From Sedimentisphaerales bacterium (GTDB lineage Bacteria; Planctomycetota; Phycisphaerae; Sedimentisphaerales; SG8-4), in contig JAFGCA010000479.1 of assembly GCA_016932895.1 (NCBI GenBank), positions 1 to 5,034 on the forward strand: a stretch of 5,034 nt of DNA, written 5' to 3'. Shown here one piece after another: positions 1-5,008 of this stretch. Numbering within the stretch: position 1 is the first letter of the stretch; each line of letters opens with the position of its first letter. A model generated the notes under the pieces. It worked only from the letters and a program-made list of their open reading frames with translations, was not told the DNA's origin and ran no database searches. The position numbers and the translations under genes are program-made.

Positions 1-860
1 CACCGCGCAACCCGCAACAGGTCCTCGTCCGTCAGTTCAGAACCGCCCCGGCAGGCGCTCCAGCCGGCCGGCGCGCCGCTCGCCGACGTGCCAATGACCA
101 AAGGATCAACGGCAAGCGGACCCTTCTCGATGCAACCCGCGTGCAGCGCCAGCTTGGCCACCACCTGGTTGCCCCGCCGAGGTTCCGGCGGGACGATTCG
201 GAGAACGGTCCCGTCGCGGGCCAGCTCGTATTCCACCTCACCGTCGATGGCGAAGACATCGCCAGCCGCAGCATCAAGAAAGGCATTGATTCGCTCGTCG
301 GCCACGCGGCCAAGGGCCGACTGCATGACGTCGGTTTCGTCCGGCTGGCTGTAGCGAACCGGCAGCGTGAGCGACGGCGTGACGCCCAGGAGTTGAATAT
401 CCGGCAGTACGCCCGGCGTCGAGAGCGTGATCGTCGCCTCACCTGCACTGGCGTAGCTGATCTGGCATTCGATCGGCGCGTCCGCGCCTTCAGCAGGCTT
501 GAGCAGGTACCGCTCGCGAACGCCTTCCGGTTGGGTTGTGGTCCCCTCTTGCCCCGCCGCTTGCGTAGCGGCGCTCGGAGCAAAAAGTGCATAGCTGATC
601 GGTGTATCGCGTCCCCGGCTAACGGCGCCGCGCAGGGTCAGCCGCGTCTGGCCGTCAAGACGAATCGCCACGCCCTCGAGCCGGTCGCCGGTCGCCGGCG
701 TCGGTTCGGGAACCGGCGTCATGCGGCGCGGAGTTCCGGCTGCGCTCGATGGCGCCTTCGGAGCAGGCTCGGATTGCCGACCCCGCCGCCAGAAAGGCTC
801 GACGTCACAGCCAGCCAGCACGACCGCGACGATCAGCGCTGTGCGCATCAACCCTCGCAT
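1..860 (-). CDS. Uncharacterised lipoprotein, C-terminus cut by window edge
   Basis: The frame is open for 286 codons from the ATG at 860 to the left edge with no stop, so the gene is partial at its 3' end. The N-terminus is a lipoprotein signal peptide: MRGLMR, a hydrophobic core ALIVAVV, then the lipobox LAGC with the lipidated cysteine at residue 18. Asp follows the cysteine; in enterobacteria Asp at +2 keeps lipoproteins in the inner membrane, but whether that rule holds here is unknown. Residues about 30-58 are rich in Pro, Ala and Thr and look like a linker. The rest (from about residue 60) appears to be a soluble, mostly beta-type domain with scattered cysteines; I recognise no family. 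The start at 860 was chosen because it puts a normal short n-region before the core and has AGAGGA 8 nt upstream. An in-frame ATG at 935, preceded by AAAGGAAAG, would add 25 residues. It lies 156 nt downstream of the ABC ATPase gene on the same strand and may share its transcript. Lipoprotein status is well supported; function is unknown. Confidence 0.75.
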   Translation of the reverse strand, partial: MRGLMRTALIVAVVLAGCDVEPFWRRGRQSEPAPKAPSSAAGTPRRMTPVPEPTPATGDRLEGVAIRLDGQTRLTLRGAVSRGRDTPISYALFAPSAATQAAGQEGTTTQPEGVRERYLLKPAEGADAPIECQISYASAGEATITLSTPGVLPDIQLLGVTPSLTLPVRYSQPDETDVMQSALGRVADERINAFLDAAAGDVFAIDGEVEYELARDGTVLRIVPPEPRRGNQVVAKLALHAGCIEKGPLAVDPLVIGTSASGAPAGWSACRGGSELTDEDLLRVAR

Positions 861-868
861 GCCATCGT

Positions 869-874
869 TCCTCT
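869..874 (-). promoter_or_regulatory. Ribosome binding site AGAGGA for the lipoprotein gene
   Basis: On the minus strand AGAGGA sits 8 nt upstream of the ATG at 860. It supports the shorter start. A competing purine-rich site, AAAGGAAAG at 941-949, sits 5 nt upstream of the in-frame ATG at 935, so the start cannot be settled from ribosome binding sites alone. Confidence 0.45.
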
Positions 875-979
875 TGTACGTTTCCAGCGAATGCTGCTTT
901 CTGACGACGAGCCGCGAGTGTGAGCGAGCGGTCATATCGACTTTCCTTTGACGTGGGCGTTCCCATGCGGTCACAGCGG

Positions 980-1017
980 GCAGGGGCTTTCAGAACGCCG
1001 GGTACGGGCGCCCCTGC
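980..1017. repeat. Inverted repeat between ABC ATPase and lipoprotein genes
   Basis: GCAGGGGC (980-987) and GCCCCTGC (1010-1017) form a perfect 8-bp inverted repeat around a 22-nt loop. It begins right at the TAG stop codon of the ABC ATPase gene. No T-run follows on either strand, so it is not a standard intrinsic terminator. It could be an intercistronic stem-loop that protects mRNA ends or partly uncouples the two genes. Confidence 0.45.
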
Positions 1018-2528
1018 TATGCAGGTACCGCTTCCACGCCCGCCATCAGACGCATCAGCGCCTCCTGGCTGGCTTCGCTCCGCGCCAGCTCGCCCATCTG
1101 CCGGCCGTCCCGCAGCACGATGATCCGCGTGCTGAGATTGAGCACCTCCGGTAGCTCCGACGAGATCAGCAGAATGGCCGTCCCTTCCCGAGCCAGATCG
1201 TCGATCAGGGCGTGGATCTCGGCCTTGGCCCCGACGTCCACGCCGCGGGTCGGCTCGTCGATCAGGAGAATGCCGCACTGGCTCGCCAGCCACTTGGCCA
1301 TCGCGATCTTCTGCTGGTTGCCCCCGGACAGTGACCAGACCGGCGCATCCATGTCCGGCGTGCGGACCCGCAACCGGTCGAAGTACCGGCTGGTCAATGC
1401 CCGCTCGGGCTTCGTGCGGACAAAACCCAGCCGGCTGAGCCGATCCAGAATCGGCAGCGACAAGTTCGCCCGCCCGCCCATCGACAGCACCAGCCCCTGC
1501 GTCTTGCGGTCCTCGGGCAGATAGCCGATCCCCAGCGCCATCGCCTGACCTGGCGAGCGGATCGTCACGTCGCGCCCGTTGACCACGATCCGCCCGCTCG
1601 CTTCGCGGTCCAGGCCGAAGATGGCCTGGGCGACCTCGCTCCGACCCGCGCCGACCAGGCCGGCCAGACCGACCACCTCGCCCGCCCGGACGCTCAGCGA
1701 GATGTCCTCGAACTTGCCCGGCGAGCACAACCGCTCGACCCGCAGCTTCTCCTCGCCCGGCGCCGCGTCCAGGTGCTCGGGAAAATACTCCTCGATCGAC
1801 CGGCCGATCATCCGCTGCACGACCTTGTCCATGGTCATGTCAGCCATGTCGGCCGTCTCGACGTGCTGGCCGTCGCGGAGCACGGTGATCCGGTCACACA
1901 GCCGGAAGATCTCCTCCATCCGGTGCGACACGTAGATGATCGTCGCGCCGCGCGCTTTCAGCCGATCGACCAGCTCGAACAGCCGCTCGGTCTCGGCCGA
2001 GGCCAGCGAACTCGTGGGCTCGTCCATCACGAGGATCCGCGCCCCCGTGCCCACGGCCCCGGCGATCTGCACCATCTGCTCCTGGCCGGTGGACAGGTCG
2101 GCGATCGGCATGTCCACATCGATGTCCGCGGCGATCTCAGCCAGCATGGCCCGCGCCCGGTCACGCATCGTGTGCCGGTTCACAAAGCCGAGCCGTGAGG
2201 GCAGTCGGCCCAGGCACAGGTTCTCAGCCACCGTCAGGTTGGGGCAGAAGCAGAGTTCCTGGTGTACGATTCCGATGCCGGCCCGCACCGCATCCAGCGG
2301 CGTCGTGAACCGCACCGGCCGGCCGTTCAGGTACACCGTCCCTTCGTCGGCGGTGTGAATCCCCGCCACGATCTTGCCGAGCGTCGATTTGCCCGCCCCG
2401 TTCTCGCCCATCAGCGCATGGCAATCACCGGAGCGAATCTCGAAGCTCACGCCCGACAGCGCCGTCACGCCGGCGAAGAACTTCGAAATACCATCGAATC
2501 TGAGAATAGGCGATGTCGAGGTTGCCAT
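1017..2528 (-). CDS. Sugar ABC importer ATP-binding protein (RbsA/MglA/XylG type)
   Basis: This is the 503-residue cytoplasmic ATPase of a monosaccharide or related importer, a single chain with two nucleotide-binding domains, as is usual for this family (about 500 residues). Domain 1 has Walker A GENGAGKST (41-49), Q-loop Gln90, signature LSTGQ (145-149), Walker B ILVMDEPT (165-172) and switch His202. Domain 2 has the degenerate Walker A GLVGAGRSE (290-298) typical of the family, the YLPEDRKTQGL motif (337-347), signature LSGGNQQK (400-407) and Walker B ILLIDEPT (420-427). It carries ISSE (455-458) where the switch histidine would be. So domain 1 has the full catalytic set and domain 2 is the usual altered one. 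The ATG at 2528 is preceded by a modest GGAG/AGG purine stretch, and the protein starts directly with the expected domain. Substrate cannot be told from the ATPase: ribose, galactose, xylose, inositol, purine-nucleoside and autoinducer-2 importers share this architecture. No permease or binding-protein gene adjoins it on the right. Confidence 0.95.
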   Translation of the reverse strand: MATSTSPILRFDGISKFFAGVTALSGVSFEIRSGDCHALMGENGAGKSTLGKIVAGIHTADEGTVYLNGRPVRFTTPLDAVRAGIGIVHQELCFCPNLTVAENLCLGRLPSRLGFVNRHTMRDRARAMLAEIAADIDVDMPIADLSTGQEQMVQIAGAVGTGARILVMDEPTSSLASAETERLFELVDRLKARGATIIYVSHRMEEIFRLCDRITVLRDGQHVETADMADMTMDKVVQRMIGRSIEEYFPEHLDAAPGEEKLRVERLCSPGKFEDISLSVRAGEVVGLAGLVGAGRSEVAQAIFGLDREASGRIVVNGRDVTIRSPGQAMALGIGYLPEDRKTQGLVLSMGGRANLSLPILDRLSRLGFVRTKPERALTSRYFDRLRVRTPDMDAPVWSLSGGNQQKIAMAKWLASQCGILLIDEPTRGVDVGAKAEIHALIDDLAREGTAILLISSELPEVLNLSTRIIVLRDGRQMGELARSEASQEALMRLMAGVEAVPA

Positions 2529-2832
2529 CGCTCAACCTGCTCCGGCGGCCCACGGCCCCACTTTCGGCCGGCAGTATAACCGGACATGCGACGCTTGGCA
2601 CAATCACGGTGTCGCGAAGGGCGAAGGGCTCGAGTCCAACTCTTTCGCCGTCCGCTTCGGCCCGTCCCGGCGCACGTCTCCCTTTGTCAGTCATCCCGTA
2701 CAATGCGTCGAACAAGGCAAACTGGAAACCCTGGGAGACAGAAGGGGGGTGTCTCACGCATGAATGGGACGTTCTGCCCATCCAATCAGGCGGCGGCCCA
2801 TTTGAATAGGAGTCTGAGCGGGCTCACGTAAC
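2529..2832. other. Divergent intergenic region upstream of the ABC ATPase gene
   Basis: These 304 bases separate the minus-strand ABC gene from the plus-strand small ORF. I see a candidate minus-strand promoter at 2573-2603 and a short inverted repeat GAGACA/TGTCTC (2735-2740 and 2750-2755, loop of nine bases including six G). A 24-codon reading frame runs from the ATG at 2760 to a TAA at 2829-2831; it resembles no protein I know and I do not call it a gene. No regulator gene is present. Confidence 0.5.
2573..2603 (-). promoter_or_regulatory. Candidate promoter of the ABC ATPase gene
   Basis: On the minus strand TATACT (2573-2578) is a five-of-six match to the sigma-70 -10 box. TTGTGC (2598-2603) could be a weak -35 box, but the 19-nt spacer is long. 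Transcription would start near 2566, giving a leader of about 38 nt. The -10 box sits between two CCGG tetramers, which could be part of an operator, though this is speculative. In GC-rich DNA such an AT-rich hexamer at the right distance is notable but not proof. Confidence 0.35.
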
Positions 2833-3186
2833 TTGCATGACTGGGCGTTACAGGACTCGAACACCAGCAAGAAACCCCAACAAAAAGCGCGCATTCCGAA
2901 ACAAGGCGCAGCAAAAAGCGCAGCGAATCCGGCCGGTTCACGCCCGAAAGAGGCGCCGGGCGAGGCCCCGGAATCCCGCCCGGCTGACGACTCCAGGGCG
3001 GGATCATCGGACACCGGCACGCCGGCCGGAACACCGGCTGACCAGCCCTGTGACGCCGAACCTGTGGGCGAGCACTTCGCCGAAGCCGTGGCCATGCTCG
3101 CCCGGCTCCCGCTGACCGACGCCGAACGAGCTGAAGCCATCCGCCGGCTGCTGGCCGGGCACGACACCACCGGGGAAGGGGGATGA
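2833..3186 (+). CDS. Small hypothetical protein with tRNA-derived N-terminal codons
   Basis: The 117-residue frame runs from a TTG at 2833 to a TGA at 3184-3186. The first in-frame stop upstream is at 2815-2817, so no much earlier start exists. The protein has three parts: MHDWALQDSNT, encoded antisense to a tRNA-like 3' end; a disordered Lys/Gln/Ala then Pro/Gly/Ser/Thr/Asp-rich stretch (about 12-75); and a C-terminal amphipathic helical segment (about 79-110, AEAVAMLARLPLTDAERAEAIRRLL). The C-terminal third has strong G/C at third positions and looks genuinely coding. From memory, ORFs beginning with ALQDSN-like peptides and ending in such a short helical tail recur in planctomycetes, often near tyrosine recombinases; I cannot verify that here. 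No proper ribosome binding site precedes the TTG: AGGAG at 2808-2812 is 20 nt away. The true start is therefore unsure, and only the C-terminal part may be translated, for example from a later GTG or ATG. Function unknown. Confidence 0.5.
   Translation: MHDWALQDSNTSKKPQQKARIPKQGAAKSAANPAGSRPKEAPGEAPESRPADDSRAGSSDTGTPAGTPADQPCDAEPVGEHFAEAVAMLARLPLTDAERAEAIRRLLAGHDTTGEGG
2842..2862 (-). other. tRNA 3'-end fragment, probable integration (att) scar
   Basis: Read on the minus strand, these 21 nt fit tRNA positions 53-73 exactly: G53, T-loop TTCGAGT, T-stem 3' strand CCTGT, acceptor 3' strand AACGCCC, and discriminator A. CCA is not encoded. The rest of the tRNA is missing: the bases before it (GCTGGT) do not pair with CCTGT, and no D-arm or anticodon arm is present. 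This is the segment that tyrosine recombinases commonly use as attachment core and duplicate on integration. Chance similarity over 21 nt is possible but the T-loop consensus and exact end make it less likely. The parent tRNA and the recombinase lie outside the window. Confidence 0.5.
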
Positions 3187-3440
3187 AATCTCTAGGACCG
3201 GCCAAGTGTGGACCGTGGCGTCAGCGTCGCAGAGTTTTTCACGGGTTAGGATGATTTTGAGGGGGGGGGTCGGTTTTGGCGCAATCCGGCCGGCCAAAAG
3301 GGGGCCCCAAGCCGGCAAAATGTTTACCAGCCCCCCCGGCCTGATTTCCTGGCCCCGCACATATTAACCCCGCGCGTCTCATTTCTGGTTTGTGGGTTGC
3401 ACCAGGTAAAGGGTTAAGGGCGCAGCAGGAAAAAGTTGTG

Positions 3441-3467
3441 CGTCTCTACGCGCGCACGCGCGAGGGG
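3441..3467 (+). repeat. CGTCTCT...AGGGG element, upstream copy
   Basis: This 27-nt stretch reads CGTCTCT, then a CG-alternating tract ACGCGCGCACGCGCG, then AGGGG. It matches 4800-4829 at 25 of 27 positions once one- and two-base gaps are allowed. The alternating tract could adopt Z-DNA. The two copies flank the HAF protein gene in the same orientation, about 1.36 kb apart. Confidence 0.5.
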
Positions 3468-3538
3468 GAGGTTTTGGCCCCCAAGGCTTGATTCGCGACT
3501 GTCCATCGGTGACACTCATAGTCATCGGGAGAGCGGGG

Positions 3539-3570
3539 GCAGAAGGCACTTCAGACGGCTTTCCTTCTGC
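3539..3570 (+). promoter_or_regulatory. Inverted repeat upstream of the HAF gene
   Basis: GCAGAAGG (3539-3546) and CCTTCTGC (3563-3570) are a perfect 8-bp inverted repeat around a 16-nt spacer, centred about 105 nt before the start codon. It may be an RNA hairpin in the leader or a binding site for a dimeric regulator. No T-run follows, so it is not a terminator. Confidence 0.4.
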
Positions 3571-3594
3571 TGAGCACAAGTCATTGATCGGGCG

Positions 3595-3626
3595 AGAGAG
3601 ACGCCTTGTGGCGGGCTCTCTATTTT
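3595..3626 (+). promoter_or_regulatory. Leader hairpin with short T-run before the HAF gene
   Basis: AGAGAG (3595-3600) pairs with CTCTCT (3616-3621), and CGCC (3602-3605) pairs with GGCG (3610-3613) across a TTGT loop, with a small internal bulge. ATTTTCGTTT follows. It ends about 38 nt before the ATG and ahead of the ribosome binding site. It resembles a weak intrinsic terminator, so it could end upstream transcription or act as an attenuator in the HAF leader. No aptamer or leader peptide is recognisable. Confidence 0.4.
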
Positions 3627-3646
3627 CGTTTCTGGACCGCCTATCG

Positions 3647-3652
3647 AGGAGG
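3647..3652 (+). promoter_or_regulatory. Strong Shine-Dalgarno AGGAGG fixing the HAF gene start
   Basis: AGGAGG lies 7 nt upstream of the ATG at 3660, an ideal arrangement. It excludes the longer reading of the frame that begins at the TTG at 3606. Confidence 0.8.
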
Positions 3653-3659
3653 AAAAGCG

Positions 3660-4808
3660 ATGCGACCCAAACAAGCCACTGGGCTGGGCATTGCCCTGGG
3701 CTTGGCAATTACCTCGACGAACTCTGTTCTTGGACAGGCCAGCTTCCAAGGCCTTGGAGATCTGCCCGGTGGCCCGGTTGAGAGCTACGCTCGTGACATT
3801 TCTGCCGACGGTTCGGTTGTCGTTGGCCAGAGCAGTGCGGTCTCAGGGGGAGAGGCTTTCCGCTGGACGGTGGGTGGGGGCATCGTGGGGCTCGGTGATT
3901 TGCCTGGCGGAGTAGTCCGGAGCGACGCTTATAGCACCTCTGCTGACGGTTCAGTCGTGGTGGGATGGAGCGAATCAGGCTCGGGGGGCGAGGCGTTCCG
4001 CTGGACCGACGGAAGCGGCATCATTGGCCTCGGCGACTTATCCGGTGGTTTGTTCTCCAGCAAGGCACTCGGTGTTTCCGCCGACGGTTCGGTTGTGGTG
4101 GGAAGCGGATGGACGGGTTCGGGGCTTGAGGCATTCCGCTGGACTGCAGGTGGAGGCATGGTCGCTCTCGGCGACCTACCCGGCGGCGCGTTTGAGAGCG
4201 ACGCTCGTGACGTTTCTGCTGACGGGTCAGTTGTGGTGGGACAGGGCATCTCAAGCTCGGGAATAGAGGCGTTCCGCTGGACTGCAGGTGGAGGCATGGT
4301 CGGACTCGGTGATTTGCCTGATGGGGGCTTTCGGAGTTACGCCCTCGGCGTTTCGGGCAACGGTTCCGCCGTCGTGGGATGGAGCGAATCGACATTGGCG
4401 AGTGAGGCATTTCGCTGGACAGAACAGACTGCCATGCAAAGCCTCGGTGGATTGCCTGGCGGACTTGCGGTCTATAGCGAGGCTTGGGACGTTTCCGCGG
4501 ACGGTTCAGTCGTGGTGGGGCGGTATCAATCCGCCTTGGGCTACGAGGCATTTATCTGGGACGAATCACAAGGCATGCGAAATCTCAAGAGCGTTCTCGT
4601 CAATCGTCTTGGCGTGGACCTGACAAGCTGGACGCTGACCAATGCGACGGGCATCTCGGCTGACGGGCTAAGGATAGTCGGGTACGGCACTAGGCCTGGC
4701 GGATCAACCGAAGCCTGGATGGTTGTGTTGCCCGAGCCTACCGCGCTTCTGCTGTTCGCGATCGGTGGTCCGATGGCGCTGCGCCGGCGGCACGGGCATC
4801 GTCTCTGA
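3660..4808 (+). CDS. Exported HAF-repeat protein with PEP-CTERM anchor
   Basis: This 382-residue protein is predicted to be exported and held at the cell surface. It begins with a Sec signal peptide (MRPKQ, hydrophobic residues 8-19, likely cleavage near residues 25-27). Six repeats follow, starting at residues 31, 77, 123, 169, 215 and 261. Each has the pattern GLGDLPGG, a variable turn, SADGSVVVG, then EAFRWT. A degenerate seventh covers about 308-357. This fits the extracellular HAF repeat family, except that EAF replaces the name-giving His-Ala-Phe. The C-terminus is a PEP-CTERM signal: PEP at 358-360, hydrophobic 361-374, RRR at 375-377; in this family such tails are processed by an exosortase, not seen here. 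Six to seven blades of about 46 residues would suit a beta-propeller, which is inference. The start is fixed by AGGAGG 7 nt upstream, and a hairpin terminator lies about 20 nt after the stop. Third positions are less GC-rich than in the ABC gene. It appears to be transcribed alone. Family assignment is firm; ligand and role are unknown. Confidence 0.92.
   Translation: MRPKQATGLGIALGLAITSTNSVLGQASFQGLGDLPGGPVESYARDISADGSVVVGQSSAVSGGEAFRWTVGGGIVGLGDLPGGVVRSDAYSTSADGSVVVGWSESGSGGEAFRWTDGSGIIGLGDLSGGLFSSKALGVSADGSVVVGSGWTGSGLEAFRWTAGGGMVALGDLPGGAFESDARDVSADGSVVVGQGISSSGIEAFRWTAGGGMVGLGDLPDGGFRSYALGVSGNGSAVVGWSESTLASEAFRWTEQTAMQSLGGLPGGLAVYSEAWDVSADGSVVVGRYQSALGYEAFIWDESQGMRNLKSVLVNRLGVDLTSWTLTNATGISADGLRIVGYGTRPGGSTEAWMVVLPEPTALLLFAIGGPMALRRRHGHRL
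3750..4580 (+). repeat. Six tandem 138-bp coding repeats (HAF repeats)
   Basis: Repeat units start at 3750, 3888, 4026, 4164, 4302 and 4440, exactly 138 bp apart; the sixth is 141 bp, with one extra codon. Most units have diverged at the DNA level. However, 4134-4164 and 4272-4302 are identical over 31 bp, spanning the end of repeats 3 and 4 (codons for FRWTAGGGMV), and point to recent duplication or gene conversion. Confidence 0.9.
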
Positions 4809-4829
4809 CGCGCGGGCGCGCGCGAGGGG
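4800..4829 (+). repeat. CGTCTCT...AGGGG element, downstream copy
   Basis: This 30-nt copy of the element at 3441-3467 starts in the last codons of the HAF gene and includes its TGA stop (4806-4808). It reads CGTCTCTGACGCGCG, GGCGCGCGCG, then AGGGG. It differs from the upstream copy by two substitutions and three inserted bases, and runs straight into the terminator hairpin. Confidence 0.5.
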
Positions 4830-4848
4830 CTGACTGCCAGTCAGTTTT
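4830..4848 (+). terminator. Intrinsic terminator of the HAF gene
   Basis: CTGACT (4830-4835) and AGTCAG (4839-4844) form a perfect 6-bp stem with a 3-nt GCC loop, followed by TTTTC. G-U pairs between the preceding GGGG and the T-run could extend it. The stem is short, but the position just after the stop codon at 4808 and the T-run fit a Rho-independent terminator. Confidence 0.6.
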
Positions 4849-4852
4849 CGCA

Positions 4853-4868
4853 TGGGCAATACTGCCCA
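4853..4868. repeat. Short perfect hairpin after the terminator
   Basis: TGGGCA (4853-4858) and TGCCCA (4863-4868) form a perfect 6-bp stem with an ATAC loop. No T-run follows on either strand. It may back up the terminator or be part of a structured leader of a downstream gene. Confidence 0.4.
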
Positions 4869-4911
4869 CCAACTTGAACTACGCGTAACGCGGTGAGAGA
4901 ATACGACGGGT

Positions 4912-4927
4912 GCGGGCGACGGCCCGC
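4912..4927. repeat. GC-rich perfect hairpin
   Basis: GCGGGC (4912-4917) and GCCCGC (4922-4927) pair across a GACG loop. In DNA this GC-rich a 6-bp palindrome carries little weight by itself; it is listed because it is one of four inverted repeats within 175 bases. Confidence 0.3.
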
Positions 4928-4957
4928 GAGACGGTCCCGGTGGCGACGCTAGTTTGA

Positions 4958-5003
4958 CCTGCCTTCCAGCGCCCCACCGAGGCCGGCCCGAATGGAAGGC
5001 AGG
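4958..5003. repeat. 10-bp perfect inverted repeat before the right-edge start codon
   Basis: CCTGCCTTCC (4958-4967) and GGAAGGCAGG (4994-5003) form a perfect 10-bp inverted repeat around 26 nt that contain the palindrome GGCCGGCC (4981-4988). The right arm ends 5 nt before an ATG at 5009 and holds the likely ribosome binding site. If transcribed, the stem would sequester it, a possible translational control element. No T-run follows, so a terminator is unlikely. It could also be an operator or an end of a mobile repeat. Confidence 0.5.
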
Positions 5004-5008
5004 CGAAC

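Larger units (their letters stand above)
3187..3659. other. Non-coding region upstream of the HAF protein gene
   Basis: No convincing gene is present in these 473 bases. They hold a G9 tract (3261-3269), the palindromes CCGGCCGG/GGCCGGCC near 3286-3295 and GGGGCCCC (3301-3308), and a C7 tract (3331-3337). An alternating pyrimidine-purine stretch lies at 3447-3462 within the CGTCTCT element, followed by two hairpins (3539-3570 and 3595-3621) close to the HAF gene. The promoter of that gene should lie here, but I could not pick a convincing -35/-10 pair. Confidence 0.6.

Noticed and set aside
141..923. Long plus-strand open frame of 260 codons opposite the lipoprotein gene
   Set aside because: It is Arg-rich without recognisable domains, as expected for an antisense frame in GC-rich DNA. 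The opposite strand carries a signal peptide with a lipobox and an uninterrupted frame to the window edge.
805..1728. Minus-strand open frame of 307 codons overlapping the ABC gene and the lipoprotein start
   Set aside because: Its sequence is Gly/Arg/Ala-rich low complexity, and it runs out of frame over well-conserved ABC ATPase motifs.
2629..2637. CTCGAGTCC, similar to the tRNA T-arm in the scar at 2842-2862
   Set aside because: Only 8 bases (TCGAGTCC) are shared, in the opposite orientation, with no flanking tRNA pairing; chance is the better explanation.
2425..2781. Minus-strand open frame of 118 codons overlapping the ABC start
   Set aside because: It overlaps the first 100 bases of the ABC gene in another frame, crosses the candidate promoter, and shows no domain or coding bias.
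2760..2831. 24-codon plus-strand frame ending just before the small ORF
   Set aside because: Short, unlike any known leader peptide, and its purine-rich upstream sequence is too far from the ATG. It could be the 3' remnant of something larger, but nothing shows that.
3929..4551. Minus-strand open frames (122 and 176 codons) opposite the HAF gene
   Set aside because: They are repetitive only because they are antisense readings of the 138-bp coding repeats; the plus-strand protein has a signal peptide, a known repeat family and a PEP-CTERM tail.
3750..4580. Tandem array considered as a CRISPR or satellite
   Set aside because: The 138-bp period is a multiple of three, the repeats are in frame with a clear protein, and there are no short identical repeats separated by unique spacers.
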